DNA of 64,000 bases from positions 14,057,863 to 14,121,862 of the forward strand of contig OZ022256.1 of assembly GCA_963978905.1 (NCBI GenBank), written 5' to 3'. Below the pieces are notes generated by a model. It was given only the letters and a program-made list of their open reading frames with translations, had not been told where the DNA came from and made no database searches. The translations under genes were made by a program, and so were the position numbers. Shown piece after piece: positions 22,601 through 32,316 of the stretch; position 1 is the stretch's first letter, and each line of letters opens with the position of its first letter. Source of the DNA: Trichostrongylus colubriformis (taxonomy: Eukaryota; Nematoda; Chromadorea; Rhabditida; Trichostrongylidae).

Positions 22601-25004
22601 CCGACAGGTCAATATTGATTGATGTTGATTCAGTGCATCATCACATTTTGCTATAATTGCTCTTAAATCATTCACGACGGAGAATTCGTGAAAATCTTTT
22701 AGATTTCCACCAAATATCAAGAGTTTGATCCTGTTCCATTTGATACGGAAGTTGGAATGGTGGATGTGATATTGCAAATTCCTTATGTCACCTATTTGTA
22801 TGTTTATTGGTCTAATTATGGCGTTACTCTATTATCACTTTATTGATTACAGCATTCCACTGTTTGTATTGAGCGGATATGCCATAGTCAGCGTGATTCT
22901 GATAGGAAATTTCGCAATCTCGATCGTTGCCATCATCTCGGCTTCAATGGTTTTCTTAGGTATTTTTGAAGGTTTAAGAAATTTCGGCGATTTTCTACGG
23001 TAGAATCGAAATATATAAAATTACAGAAACCTACTTTATCTCTTCTCTGTTGGGAATGATTGTGAACCCGTTTTCAACAGCGTTCCTCGTCGTCATCTCG
23101 GTATTTGCAACGAAATTCACAAGTCATATCTGCTATGCCTTTCACCAGGTACTTGACTGTATTCATTCCCTTCGCTAGAAGGTTGTCGAGAGCCTGAGAG
23201 GGCCTGATAAGAAGTGGGTGGATGGGGGCATCATATGGTATATCGCATAACCCCTGCGGGATCCAACAAGCAAATATGTATTTAATGCTTTGTGGGATGT
23301 AGTACGGAATGAAGCGCGAGGTTCTTTCTCAGGCCGCGTTCATACACAGCGCCAGAAAGGTGTGGCTGCGTTCACATGCAACGAGGCATGGGGTAGGTGC
23401 AGAGACTATGCAGCAACGAGGAAGAATGGCGTAGGCGGAGACGCAGAGACACGCAACCAGGCCACGTCGTCGTCGTCACCGTAAAAAATGAACGCGGCCT
23501 CAGATCCCTGACTGTGCTTATCGTGAAAATCCCGTTAAAAAATGAACGTGGCCTCAGATCCCTCACTGTGCTTATCGTGAAAATCCCATACTGGCTTCTG
23601 CTGCACCAACCTTCGCCTCGCATCTCCCGAAATAAGTCTGAGAAGATTCAACGAAGAGCAGTATGAAGATGGTTTAAAGACACCGTAAGGGAGTAATTTT
23701 GGCTTACGGTAGAACAGACGTAGTGTGGACGAGTTCAAGTGACCGCCATTGCACAAACTCGCCAATTTGACGCCTTGGCATGGTGCCAAGAGAAGATGTT
23801 TCCATTATAAAGTTGTTCATTCCTTTTACCTTCTCCTTTGTTCTTTCTTATATTGTTTCCAGATGTACTTACATGAATGTTAATGTAGTTGGGAATGGCC
23901 ACTCCGCTGCGCTGGGAGTCAGGTGCTACAACTAAAGTTGGCCCGCGGCCGTCTCCTACAGCGGACAACTCGGAACGCCAGTGCGATGATGCGAATGAGG
24001 CGCGAATACACACCGCAGCGATGCACTTTTGAGTTCGGGTTTTTTCACCGATTATCGCTTCTAACCTTCTGCGTTCGTTACGAAATGCTCATTTCTTTGT
24101 ATGTTTCTCTTGTTTCGGACCCCCTTCCGGTTCCTTTAATCGACTCAGGCGAGATTTGATCACCAAACCACGAGGTTTTATGCGATGCAGTTGCCACTGT
24201 TCCATCTGCTACGATGTAATTTTTGTGTATAAAATAAAGGTACTACAATTCTCTCTGTTGTAGGCTCTTGAATCTGAGTACCAAAGCGATCGTACAAATC
24301 GGCTGACTCGGACCTTCCAGAAAGTACTCATACCAGTGATACTGGTGAGTGAACTTTAGCTGCTTCTGCTCAATACTGTTTTCGTACATTGACCAAACCC
24401 TTGGCGCATCCACTTTTAATGGGTATTTTATTATTTCATTTGATCATTTTATTCATTTAATTTTCCTAATGGGTAACGACGCGCACGTAATCGATAGTAG
24501 CTTTCACTGTGCGTGAAGGTGCAGCGTGGAATTGGAAGAAAGATCCAACCACACACAGGTGACGCAATCCTGTCGTGTATGTCTAGTAACTGATGTAAAA
24601 CCACCCGCCTAAGGAATGCAGTGGAAGAGTACTTATCACAAAGGCGTAAAATCGATACTCATCTGAAAGCATGCCCGCAAAATGTGGGAAAAGCGCAAGC
24701 CTTCATGAACCAAATATTTTTGATTGCTGTTTGCAGGCCACCAGTTGGAAGTTTTCTTAATCTCTAGCAATTTCAGAGCACAGTTGCCGGGTCGATGATG
24801 TTTATTCCAACGCTGTTCTCCCGAGTGGCAGTGTTTCGATGGCTGTCTGTGCTGAACCTTTGTTGCCTAATCGTCGGTGCAATTCACTCGCTTTTCCTCG
24901 CTCCTTTAGTGCTAGCCTGGATACCGAAAAATTTTACCGAACGTCGATTCTTTTGTACAAGCAGCAAGCATGCTAACGATGTGGTTATGAAAAGCTTAGA
25001 ATAG
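1684..25004 (+). CDS. Patched-related (PTR) sterol-sensing-domain membrane protein, 23 exons, 844 aa
   Basis: Exons: 1684-1802, 3474-3570, 12742-12843, 13165-13319, 13351-13435, 13874-13980, 14033-14154, 14212-14287, 16942-17075, 18120-18199, 18511-18654, 18707-18827, 20784-20887, 20995-21075, 21133-21216, 21288-21393, 21989-22076, 22511-22607, 22703-22797, 22853-22959, 23027-23148, 24264-24344, 24777-25004. They sum to 2535 nt with consistent phases and no internal stop. Seen: N-terminal FGRLGSIVG then TM1 (PLKYFIASVVIFVLSVLL), a luminal loop with paired Cys (MDYCGNTCDINEQVFK), the SSD helices of exons 8-11 (LAANILPLMALVSAMAL, APALAYAIGIDGALLLY, TAIGLLAGGFFPIEEF), TM7 in exon 13, second luminal loop with DYRELLPTGSP, and C-terminal helices ending in exon 23 (IVGAIHSLFLAPLVLAW). 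Known for the family: RND-type 12-helix proteins, in nematodes linked to moulting, cuticle and trafficking. Odd: the GxDD motif reads GIDG, the second-half GFSVDF-type motif reads SVFATKF, and intron 4 is only 31 bp. Start chosen at the first ATG after tttcaag. Paralogue identity is not assigned. Confidence 0.9.
1858..2880. repeat. Dispersed repeat R1 interrupted by a foldback (2055-2745)
   Basis: Bases 1858-2050 and 2745-2880 match 14636-15000 in order (shared motifs ggcatgttgccg and aagctaaaactgcga), where they are nearly contiguous. Between them, 2055-2360 and 2430-2745 are inverted arms: gcagaataaatggc at left is answered by gccatttattctgc at right, and actgatgcagttaggcatc near 2421 by its complement near 2345. 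This reads as an older repeat split by a foldback insertion, all inside PTR introns 1. Confidence 0.6.
3912..3983 (-). tRNA. tRNA-like cloverleaf, probable pseudogene or SINE head
   Basis: On the minus strand 72 nt fold as a cloverleaf: a perfect 7-bp acceptor stem (GTGTCGG with CCGACAC), a 3-bp D stem (GTG/CAC), an anticodon stem with loop CCGGAAA, and a T arm GCGGG-TTCTAGT-CCCGT. The anticodon position would be GGA (Ser), but position 33 is C instead of the universal T and the long variable arm of tRNA-Ser is absent. It is therefore more likely a tRNA-derived repeat than a working tRNA. It sits within PTR intron 2. Confidence 0.35.
4669..4740 (+). tRNA. Second tRNA-like cloverleaf, inverted copy
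   Basis: This 72-nt sequence is the opposite-strand relative of the copy at 3912-3983. It has acceptor GTGTCGG/CGGACAC (one mismatch), D stem GTG/CAC, anticodon loop CAGGAAA and T arm GCGGG-TTCGAGT-CCCGT with a canonical B-box. Similarity extends outside the cloverleaf: ctcataactcagcatccttg follows it, and the reverse complement of a near match lies by the first copy. The pair are the ends of an inverted repeat spanning about 3873-4770. Position 33 is A, so function as a tRNA is doubtful. Confidence 0.35.
4774..5808. mobile_element. 1.03-kb foldback MITE with mariner-like ends and TA target sites
   Basis: Left end ttgggtcattccataagta and right end tacttatggaatgacccaa are exact reverse complements, each flanked by TA. 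The complementarity continues inward for roughly 500 bp per arm: ggctggcgaagaggtaggtc near 4937 pairs with gacctacctcttcgccagcc near 5630, and the divergent centre lies near 5290. There is no transposase. It is best read as a non-autonomous element moved by a Tc1/mariner-class enzyme. Confidence 0.8.
5865..6620. repeat. Diverged R1-family repeat with a perfect hairpin
   Basis: Bases 6230-6530 share phrases with R1 at 14740-15130 (agaaacccgaaagtagaaccc, followed by a GC-rich block). At 6124-6165 two 18-base arms, aattttccctaatactgc and its exact complement, enclose a 6-base loop. No protein-coding potential is supported. 6620-7280 holds only AT-rich or pyrimidine-rich sequence plus one copy of a repeat phrase (aagctccgcccac) near 7100. 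Confidence 0.45.
7285..7765. mobile_element. Foldback element, arms about 190 bp
   Basis: The left arm (7285-7484) and right arm (7586-7765) are imperfect reverse complements. Examples are ggcacaccacgctataatca answered by tgattatcgcatggtgtgcc, and gtcacgcccactcaa answered by tgagcgggtgggcgtg. A related single arm appears near 54530-54615 (actgattatcgcgtgatgtgcc). There is no ORF of interest. Confidence 0.6.
7800..8042. repeat. Host repeat split by the RTE insertion (left part; right part resumes at 10950)
   Basis: This segment, joined to 10950-11000, is collinear with a second copy at 11000-11290. Shared phrases include ctctttcatgactttcac, actcatcgctgacct and catgtgtgc...acttcttgtc. The second copy is uninterrupted and so serves as an empty-site reference for the RTE insertion. 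Confidence 0.7.
8063..9856 (-). pseudogene. RTE reverse transcriptase, four in-frame stops
   Basis: One reading frame of 598 codons runs from 9856 to the TGA at 8063-8065 without a frameshift. It includes GKAAGPDGVPMEAWK (RT domain 1), LAFLDLEKAFDRLPR (catalytic D in domain A), GVHQGSALSPSLF (domain B) and ILYADDIALIA (catalytic YADD box). In-frame stops lie at 9275, 9155, 8489 and about 8180. The C-terminal part (RLRWYGHVLRR) is typical of RTE-like LINEs. Confidence 0.92.
10270..10932 (-). pseudogene. RTE apurinic endonuclease domain, frameshifted
   Basis: Translation on the minus strand gives IGTVNVGSLTGKSREIAELM, then LCIQESRWKG (the catalytic E of the QE motif), then after a frameshift near 10630 DYLTVAGDLNGYVG (the GDLN motif). 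This is the order expected of an exonuclease-endonuclease-phosphatase domain that nicks target DNA. The domain is interrupted by the frameshift and closes with a TGA at 10270; the link to the RT frame is also out of phase. Confidence 0.85.
11296..11337. repeat. (GACG)n microsatellite
   Basis: Degenerate repeats of the 4-mer gacg (gacagacggacggacggaag and following) directly precede the MITE at 11345. Confidence 0.7.
11345..11856. mobile_element. MITE with 23-bp terminal inverted repeats, copy 1
   Basis: The ends cagtagcgctcaaaagtctt and aagacttttgagcgctactg are exact reverse complements. The ~510-bp interior is non-coding and matches 52469-52974 almost base for base apart from small indels. 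TA precedes the left end. It is in PTR intron 2. Confidence 0.85.
13495..13690. repeat. Dispersed repeat, inverted partner at 26280-26440
   Basis: Shared blocks include gcggcatgtcgcaagcaaagc here and gcttcgcttgcgacatgccgc at about 26396, and agtcaactgcgta here with tacgcagttgacttctaatc at 26333. It lies in PTR intron 5. Confidence 0.6.
14636..15260. repeat. R1 repeat copy with a minisatellite and a hairpin
   Basis: Bases 14636-15000 match R1 at 1858-2880. At 14985-15096 a ~56-bp unit (ccatccggaggcgggatc ... gacagatgggcgg) is repeated twice. At 15182-15238 the sequence ccatgtgagtgacttctcga... is followed by its exact complement with almost no loop. 15260-16550 continues with non-coding sequence, including a dispersed repeat at 15960-16090 (tgcttatcgctgacctctgcag) with a direct partner at 25640-25760. 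Confidence 0.6.
16551..16742. mobile_element. Short member of the ggaatcgtccacg foldback MITE family
   Basis: It begins aaggaatcgtccacgaaaaa and ends ttccgtggaggattcc, with the family phrases atatttatgttgtatttgcc and aatgtgaatccg inside. Fuller copies lie at 29832-30269 and 54813-55240. It lies in PTR intron 8. Confidence 0.65.
17120..17760 (+). pseudogene. Possible remnant of a Tc1/mariner-class element
   Basis: An end-like phrase cagggtgtcccagaaggtg occurs at 17134, and near 17480 the + strand reads VIIWGSV, resembling the VWG-S motif of Tc1-class transposases. Frames are broken throughout and no right end was found. It lies in PTR intron 9. The assignment is weak. Confidence 0.2.
19617..20481 (+). 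mobile_element. Truncated mariner with TA target sites
   Basis: Left end ggttgtgccaaaagtgttgtagtat and right end (reverse complement) ggttgtttcaaaagccttgt are matching TIRs, with TA on both sides (19615-19616, 20482-20483). The + strand at 20180-20410 encodes the mariner C-terminus: HPPYSPDIAPSGYHL, then FFDSQSPEFWEKGINDFP and NNGQYVV. Upstream transposase sequence is scrambled and the length (865 bp) is well short of a full 1.3 kb. The third catalytic Asp of the DD34D triad (PSD in intact relatives) is Gly here. It lies in PTR intron 12. Confidence 0.85.
23483..23590. repeat. 54-bp tandem duplication
   Basis: Two head-to-tail units start with aaaaaatgaacg at 23483 and 23537 and differ at only a few positions. 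They lie in PTR intron 21. Confidence 0.85.
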
Positions 25005-26748
25005 CTGACAGCCACTTCGATCGCCATTGAATTCAGGGTATTTCGAGCACACTTAAATTTGTGATAGCTAATCTGTGATGACAGCTACTCAATCTAAATG
25101 AAAATTTATTCTGAATTATCGAGAAACAGGCTACTATGCACGTGTACTCAAGCAGCAGGTTTGTCTGGCTGCAAATATTGTCAAGTCATTGGTGTGTCCC
25201 TTACACGGGGCACTCCCAGGTGTATAGAAAAATGGCGCCCATGGATTCAGTTCATTCATCGAAATGTAAACCGGAGAGAAGATGCTCTACGATAGCATAA
25301 GAATTTGTAGCTTACATCGGGATAGCTTTCCAACATTGAGGGTGAGTAACGATCAGTCCCTGTCGCTGTTGACCGGTTGGTCTCCAGGGTCCCAGATGAT
25401 TGGGGTGAGTGGCTCATCCAACCATTACGTGATGGTCTAGCAGGCTTTCAATTGCAGTGGGTTGATGGCGTGTTTAGCCGGGTAGCCATGGATTGTCTTA
25501 CTTTTTAGAATCTGGATAAGGCCGTCTTGCCGAAACGTCGGTTAATAAAGGTGTTTTGCCAACCTCGCGAAGAGTTAAATAGTGAAGAAAATTATATAAA
25601 AGGATTTATTTTACATTGCCTTCCTCGGATTCGCTGTGAAGTATCCTTCTGTTCTCATCTGCATATTGAAATTTCTAATTCTAATGCTTATCGCTGACAT
25701 CTGCAGGTACGATCTCCCCCTTTCTGTAAAGTCAATTACGACACCCTCCTGAAGGTAAATCCTCGACTGCCGGTGTACCCTGCGGAAGAACTCTTTATGT
25801 TCACCTGCGCACCCTATCATCCGTAAGCGCATCAATTCTCCGCGGAAGCATCTGCGTTTTGATCCTTCCAGACGATTGTGATATCACATTTCTACTCCTA
25901 AGAAAAGGGAGGTATCGTCGGTTCTAGGATAGAAGAATAGGCCTGGATTGGTTTATCGGTTATGCGAGTGGAAGCAGCCCTACATGCCGTCACATTCCCT
26001 ATGCTAGTAAGCTTCGGTTTTCTCTATAAATATCAATTGTGTTGAAGAACATAATTTACTATTGCCCTTTACTAGTTTCGGATTCTTTATGAGACTTTGT
26101 ACTTTAGTGTTGCGCACTTTAAAATTTGTACGGGATTTTCCTACTTCCTTGACGTTATAATGACAAATCGAGATAAAGTATAATTTCTTAAACGGTAAAT
26201 AACCGGCCTATAGTTTGATGCAGCACATTTACACTTAATATACACCTTTTTGCACTTTCCACCTAGGCCACTCCTTGGAGAGCTTGCGGTAGTTGGGTCT
26301 CTGAACGATTACAACGTAATGCTAGGGGTGCCATACGCAGTTGACTTCTAATCGCATCGAGACCCAACAACATGGCCCCTTTAGCTCGCCCGCATTGCTT
26401 CGCTTGCGACATGCCGCAGTGCGGCATCCTGAGATAAGGATACACACCCTCTCCCAGCCGCCGCCAACCAATGAAGAGTCAGCTGTGACTCCAGTCACCA
26501 GCGAGCGCAAATGATGCCTTTCATAAGCAACACAGAATAAACGTGTAGGTGACAAAAAACTTTTTTTCCGTGCACGATTCCTTTGATGGTGTTACTGCTT
26601 ACTTTTCAATAAGAAATTTTTGGATTGGAGGAATTCTCGTTTTCCAACAAGGTTTATTTTCGAAAGGACAGGAATACAAGCGAAGTAGTAGGAGTTCACT
26701 GGTTCAAAGTGGAGGTCCTCAGGTTCACAGAGCGAAACCCGCCGCCAT
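25005..26748. other. Tail-to-tail spacer between the PTR gene and SDR gene A
   Basis: No gene is recognised. Contents are a hammerhead-like phrase at 25512-25541 followed by AATAAA at 25544, the direct repeat partner of 15960-16090 at 25640-25760, the inverted partner of 13495-13690 at 26280-26440, and an end fragment of the ggaatcgtccacg MITE family at about 26566-26586. On the minus strand an AATAAA lies about 95 nt downstream of the SDR A stop codon. Confidence 0.6.
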
Positions 26749-29700
26749 CTAAGCTTTTTGTTTTGGCAGTGCGCCAGCCATATCGGCGAACATTCGGTAG
26801 CCATCAGCGATCAACGGCATATGTAGCGATGACCCTCCATCGACTACCAGTTGATGACCAACAATGTAGCTCGATCTCTTTCTGAATTCATCATAAATCT
26901 ACACCTCGAGTTAACAATAAGTAAAAATGTTTAAAAAATCTAATAAAACAAATAAAACTATACTAAAAGTAAAAACAATAGACACAATGTGAAGGTTTTG
27001 TTCATTCTTGGAACTCTTCATTTTCAAAATCATCACCGCAAACTAGTTTATAAAAGCAAGTAGCAATCGGAAGGTGGGTGGAGGTGTCTAGGGGTTAAAT
27101 AATTAGGGAAAATCCGCTGTACCTGCTACGTACGGCTTCCTCCCCTCATCCTCGGCTAAGTTCAACTGAGCAAATTTATCTAGGGGAGATGCTAGACAAC
27201 TGCGGCAGGGGGGTGCGAGAACAGACCGCCACTGGTTGCAACTTACCGGTCAGCAAGGAATAAAATCGCCTCAGCTATTTCATCGGGTGTTCCGGCACGT
27301 CCACACGGTACGCATGAGGCCGAAGCACCGATTTGTTCTTCACCCTAAAAAATTTAGAATCCTTCGAATTTCATCCTTGAGGTCCTACGTTGGATAAGAC
27401 TATTTCAATGAATCTCGGATGGATGATATGAGGTCAACTGTGTTGCGGAGAGGTATGTTGAGAGGTTTGAGCTCTCGTGTTAAATAGTTTGGGAATAATC
27501 ATGAAGAATTCAAAAGGCCTCCTAGCATAATCGCCATGCCATAAGGACAGAAGGAACTCAAAGTTGATAGCAAATAATATTTTCAAGACGTTTGAGACAG
27601 GGGAGTCAGCCTCATTCTATCGCTTCAACATAGTCTTGCACCCCGTTTGAGTTCTGTTCCCCAATATCGGGAGTGTATCCTTACGTCAGAATTACGCATC
27701 GCTGCAACGCGATACGCGCGGGCTAGGGACTCGAATCTAGTTGGGATTCAAGGTGATTACTGTGTCTCACGCCAAATATGAGGTACAGTCCATTTCAGTA
27801 AAACAGATTGGGCGTGTCCTACGGACTTGGATGAACGTGTATCAAACTCTCTCATCCCACCCCGCCACACACTCACTCTCGTCACGTACTGTTACTCTCG
27901 CCATTCACCCAAGTCCGTAAGACACGCCCTATCAGTTTTTCCGAAATGGACTATAATTATTTAGGGTCTCAATTGGATATGGCGCTTCTAGCCCGCGCCC
28001 ATGCTCTTCGAAAAATGGCCGTGGTGAAAAGTTTGATAAGGTGAAATTTCCAGTGTAACTGTGCTGCATTAGATTATAGGTCGCATGCTGTGGAGTGAAA
28101 TCCTGACCTGAGCATATACCCGGGTACTACTGCTATAGCCGTTACTGGTAGCCAACTGACTGCCCACGAATTTTTTGGTGAGGGAACGTTTGTGTGTACC
28201 TGTTTGACAGCTTCATCAGAGAGCCCTTGTCTCTGTACTATGTTCGTCGATATGATGCCAGGGCTAAAAGAAATTGCTTTTGTGACCGATCTCCTTGCGA
28301 AATGATTTATTTTTGAGATAGCCCACTTGACACTATTCACTCGAACTCCTTTCTTGATGTAATAAATGGCAAGATTACGTGTAAGTTGGTCTTGCGCAGC
28401 CTTGGAGACACTGTAGAATGGGAATGGTGCTGACTGAAATTGTGTATTTTCTTCGTAAGTCATGTTAAAAAAAGATATTTTTGATAATATATCAGTAAAT
28501 AGTTGATGAAACGAAGAACGTTCACATCACCCACCGCTCCGTTGTTCAAACCAGTGACACTGCTGACATTAACAATTTCGCCTTGGGTCTTTATCAGATG
28601 TGGGTAGGCCAGTTGACATAGTCTCAGCACGCTGAACAAACTCATGTGATTATTCAAGGCTGCTACAAAACTCGTAGCAGCGGAACTAGTGCTACCGTAA
28701 CCTAGATCATCATTGGGTCGCACATGTGAATTGAAGCGTGATCAATGATATTTTCACAATGTGGTTCTGCCCGAGCCACAGCGACGTGGACCCTTAGATT
28801 ATTTCTGAAGGAGAGGCTTTTGGAGCACAGTGCTAGGAAATGATGCTCGGCCAAACCATGGAAAATAATCTCTTAAGGTCCAATTCCTTCGCAGCACTTT
28901 ATTTGGTAGTCGCTGTGAGTAAATATACCTTAGCGGTCTACTACGGCCTATACTTGTGCCTGTGCTACGAGCACGGAAATCCAGTAACAAGGGTTGGTGC
29001 ATATCGTTAGGTCAGGACTTCGCTCGGCGGCAAGCGAAGAATGGCGTGACAAAGGCGAGTTGTTTTCTCACGTGTGATTGCTTACATCGCTTTATTTCTT
29101 TTTTTATTATTTCTTCAAAGGACTTCGAAACATTAACCCATGGCGTCTGGATGCAATTTCAACCGGCTTCAGCAGCTCGCGATGGAGTGAGAGTGTGAGT
29201 TGTCGCGTGAACGAAGGCGCGATGCGAAATCGTGAGGTAACGATATACATCCAAAGAGAGAATTCACGGTAATGTCGGTTATCTGGGCTGCGTGATCTGT
29301 TCCGTGTTATTATTGTGGTTGGTTTATACATAGCAGTATCTCATATTTTTAGTAGTATGCGAAATACTGTATCTGCATCAAACGGACAGAAAAACCAAAT
29401 GAGCGATTCACCTTCTAGCGTTCAAATTCAGTGTGTAGTCGAAATAGCTGATGTCACCTTCGATCTCTGGCACAGCCCACTGTGCAGTGCCAGTTGAGCC
29501 GGCATTGTTTACCTAGACACATTTACTAAAACATTTCACATGGTTACTTTCTTTGACCAAATTCTTTTTTTCAAAGATAATAACTCAACAAAGAGGAGCC
29601 AGTTGAGTAAGAGTTGTTCACCTGGACGGGTACATTAGACTCATCCATGGTTACTTTCTTGGGCCAAGTTTTTTTTTTTCGTGGATAGTAACAGAAAGGA

Positions 29701-32316
29701 GTAAGAGTTCGAACAGCCCCAAACGGAAGAGCATTAGATGACGTCTATGATCCAATCTTCATTACGGCAGCACCTGAACTCCACTGAATGGCCTTCCAAC
29801 AATGGCGTCGAGGTCCCGCCCGTCCCCTAGTTAAAGGAATCGTCCACGGGGAAATGAAATTTTGTGTTCCCCATATGTTTATGTTGTATTTGCCTCATGT
29901 GGGCCTCATGCAAAGTTTCATGCGAAAAAATGTGAATCCGGCTAAGATACAGCACCACAAAGCACGTCCGGGTGGACGGGGCATCCGAGTAAAAGTCTCG
30001 TCCCGTCGTCCGCCGCCGGCCGCCGTTGGGAACGGAGAGTGGTACTGTTTACGTAACTCTCTGTTCCTACAATGCGTCTCTGACCACGGCGGACGACTGG
30101 ACGAGGCTTTCACTCGGAGGCCCCATCCATCCGGACGTACTTTGTGTACAGTACCTCTGCCAGATTCACTTTTTTTGCGTGAAATTTTGCATGAGGCCCA
30201 CATGAGGCAAATACAACATAAACATATGGGGAACACAAAATTTCATTTCCCCGTGGACGATTCCTTTAGATGTGCTTCTGAGCAACATCAATCAGTTTGC
30301 TCCTCAGCCATGAAAGACGATGCACATTTGTGGAAATAGAGGGTTACTACGCGAGTTAAATCACAACCCAACCGAGCGAATCAGTTCCTGATGCCTGTAC
30401 CCCTGCAAGTCACCTAATTGTAAGAGCAGATTGTCAGAAGATAAAAAGCTTTCCAAACCCTTCGACTAATTTTGTGCAAAACCACGCAATCAAATGTCTG
30501 ACTGAATAGAACGCGAGCGAATGGCGCGTTCTGTTAGGAATCTTGCACTGAAAAATGGGTTTCTCTGTCACTTACATACTTATGTTGTATTCGTTTAATA
30601 AGGGCCGTATATAAAGTTCTACTCGGAGTGGGAAAAACGTAACTTTTTGTTTCAACTCTTCGTCCCTGACCGCGGCGGATGACGAGGCGAGCATTATCTT
30701 TGAGGCCCCGCCCCCTTGGCCACCTCTTTGAGAAGCTTTATCGCGTGGATCTTTGCATGTTGCACTTATTAGGCAAATACAACATGAATTATGGGTAACA
30801 GACTAACTACTTTTTTTGTGCACGATTCTCTTACTTAACAGATCACCTCTGAGTAAGTTCTTCTTCTATTTTATTCTTTTTTGGAACAAATCTCACCAGA
30901 ACATCCAGTCGACCGAATTTTTCAACTGTTCCTTCAACGGTCTTCTTCATCACAGCCTCATCGCAAAGATCACCGCGGACAACTAGTAGCTTCTTTTCGT
31001 CACCACCATTTGCAGCCAACAGCATCGCTTTTGTCTCCTTGAATTGAGAATATTGTCATTGAGTAGATGCGCCTTCGCAGTATTCAGAGGAATTTTCTCT
31101 AGAGGCAGTGAAAGTGGTAGTGGCCGCTCCGGAGAATTTTGGAGTCAGCAAATCCCCCTCCCCTACATGGTCGACAGAAGGGGTTTGTGCCATTAGGACG
31201 GCAAATACGTGTGGCCTCGTGTGGCGGGTGATGGGTACCAGCGTGGGGTTGCAGTATTAAGTGCGTCCATAGCGACGATCAAGGGGGTGGCGTCGGAGTG
31301 ATGAATTTGAACAGGTGAAGCAGAACAGTTAAATATATAGGTAATAGAAAAACTAATTTTTTTGTGGACGATTCCTTCAATGGCACACTCCATGATGATG
31401 ATATAGGTCGACCTATTTTCTTAGATCCCTGTCTAGGTTGCAGCATTTCCGCGCTGTCACGGTACTCCATCACGGCGCTTCACCTATTCGAATTCACTCC
31501 GACGCCACCCACTCGAGCATCCTTTTTGGTCAAAGGAGCGAAATGGGTGACATTGGGTTCCAGCAGATGAAACCTGTGATAGCGCACCGTGGAGGTGCCA
31601 AAAAGGTGCAGCTTGCATATACCGAGGGATCTGCTCATTTGAAGGGGTACAACTAATAAGGCTTCCCTAGCTCACATCGATGACGTCGCAAAACGGAAGT
31701 AGCAAAGCAAAATTTCTGTCCTAACTGCCTACGCCCCAATCAGGGGGTGGCCAACTCCTTCAGAAAGCAGAGATAGATACACGACTGAGTTGGGCTCTTT
31801 ATCAATGTATGGTCGTAGAGAGGTGGAGAACGATACAGCGACTCATCTCCTAGAAAAGGGCTTACACATGCCGAGCCATTTTTTTTTTTAGAATTTGAAT
31901 CGAACCAACGTTCAAAGTTTTCTCATCTCGTCCACATATCGTCACCATCGCACCTTCCTTAGCAAACAACGCAGCCGTTGCTCGACCAATTCCATTGGAT
32001 GATCCTCAAAAAAAAATGTGGAACTTCGACGGTAACTCAAGCAATTACTTTTTCAATTTTTTTGTGATAATTGCTGACAAATACAAGTGTGTCATAAGGA
32101 CGCTGAGTGAGAACAGAAGGCTTGACCAGGAGGGGACCCTAATCGTTAGGTATGCTTGTCGAGCACCACGCTTCGTTTTCTATATTCGAGCTAGGTTTCC
32201 TTAATGTTGCACACTACAGAACCACCGGAGCTGTGGTGGGAAATAAATGTAGAAATGTTTTCAGCCAAGCATATCTTACCAGTCACTATGACGGCGCGCC
32301 CATCAAATTGACCCAT
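26749..32316 (-). CDS. Short-chain dehydrogenase/reductase A, 9 exons, 290 aa
   Basis: Exons (5' to 3'): 32316-32280, 32004-31910, 31037-30897, 29512-29412, 28631-28535, 28433-28327, 28263-28200, 27344-27247, 26881-26749; total 873 nt, phases consistent. It is a classical SDR: MGQFDGRAVIVTGSSNGIGR supplies the TGxxxGxG nucleotide-binding motif, VNNAGST the NNAG motif, IVNVSSVTG the catalytic Ser, and FYSVSKAA the YxxxK pair, followed by PGIISTN and SYIVGHQLVVDGGSS near the C-terminus. Such enzymes perform NAD(P)H-dependent oxidoreduction; the substrate cannot be told. Exons 2-8 match gene B in length exactly, so the two are duplicates. The exon 2 acceptor is the weak TTTGAG, and introns 3 and 4 contain MITEs. 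All catalytic residues are present. Confidence 0.93.
27784..27955. mobile_element. Small MITE (~170 bp) with long TIRs
   Basis: gtccatttcagtaaaacaga...gggcgtgtcctacggacttgg at the left is answered at the right by ccaagtccgtaagacacgcccta...gaaatggac. Arms are about 50 bp around a ~70-bp centre. It lies in SDR A intron 7. Confidence 0.75.
29832..30269. mobile_element. Full foldback MITE of the ggaatcgtccacg family
   Basis: It begins taaaggaatcgtccacgggg and ends with the exact complement ccccgtggacgattccttta. Arms of about 200 bp read inward through tatgtttatgttgtatttgc and aatgtgaatccggc to a GC-rich centre near 30050. It lies in SDR A intron 3. Confidence 0.85.
30550..30835. mobile_element. 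Shorter copy of the ggaatcgtccacg family
   Basis: The left half reads cttatgttgtattcgtttaa and the right half carries the complement aggcaaatacaacatgaatt, ending tttgtgcacgattct. It is 280 bp from the full copy and also in SDR A intron 3. A further end fragment is at 31325-31382 in intron 2. Confidence 0.6.

Noticed and set aside
28460..28723. Extended SDR A exon upstream of 28631 (residues before SVLRLCQ)
   Set aside because: Comparison with gene B places the acceptor at 28632 (ttgttcag) and supplies the NNAG exon at 29412-29512, so the extra residues are intron.
29788..30339. 183-codon plus-strand frame
   Set aside because: It lies across a foldback MITE; the composition comes from the inverted arms and the opposite strand gives a similar open frame.
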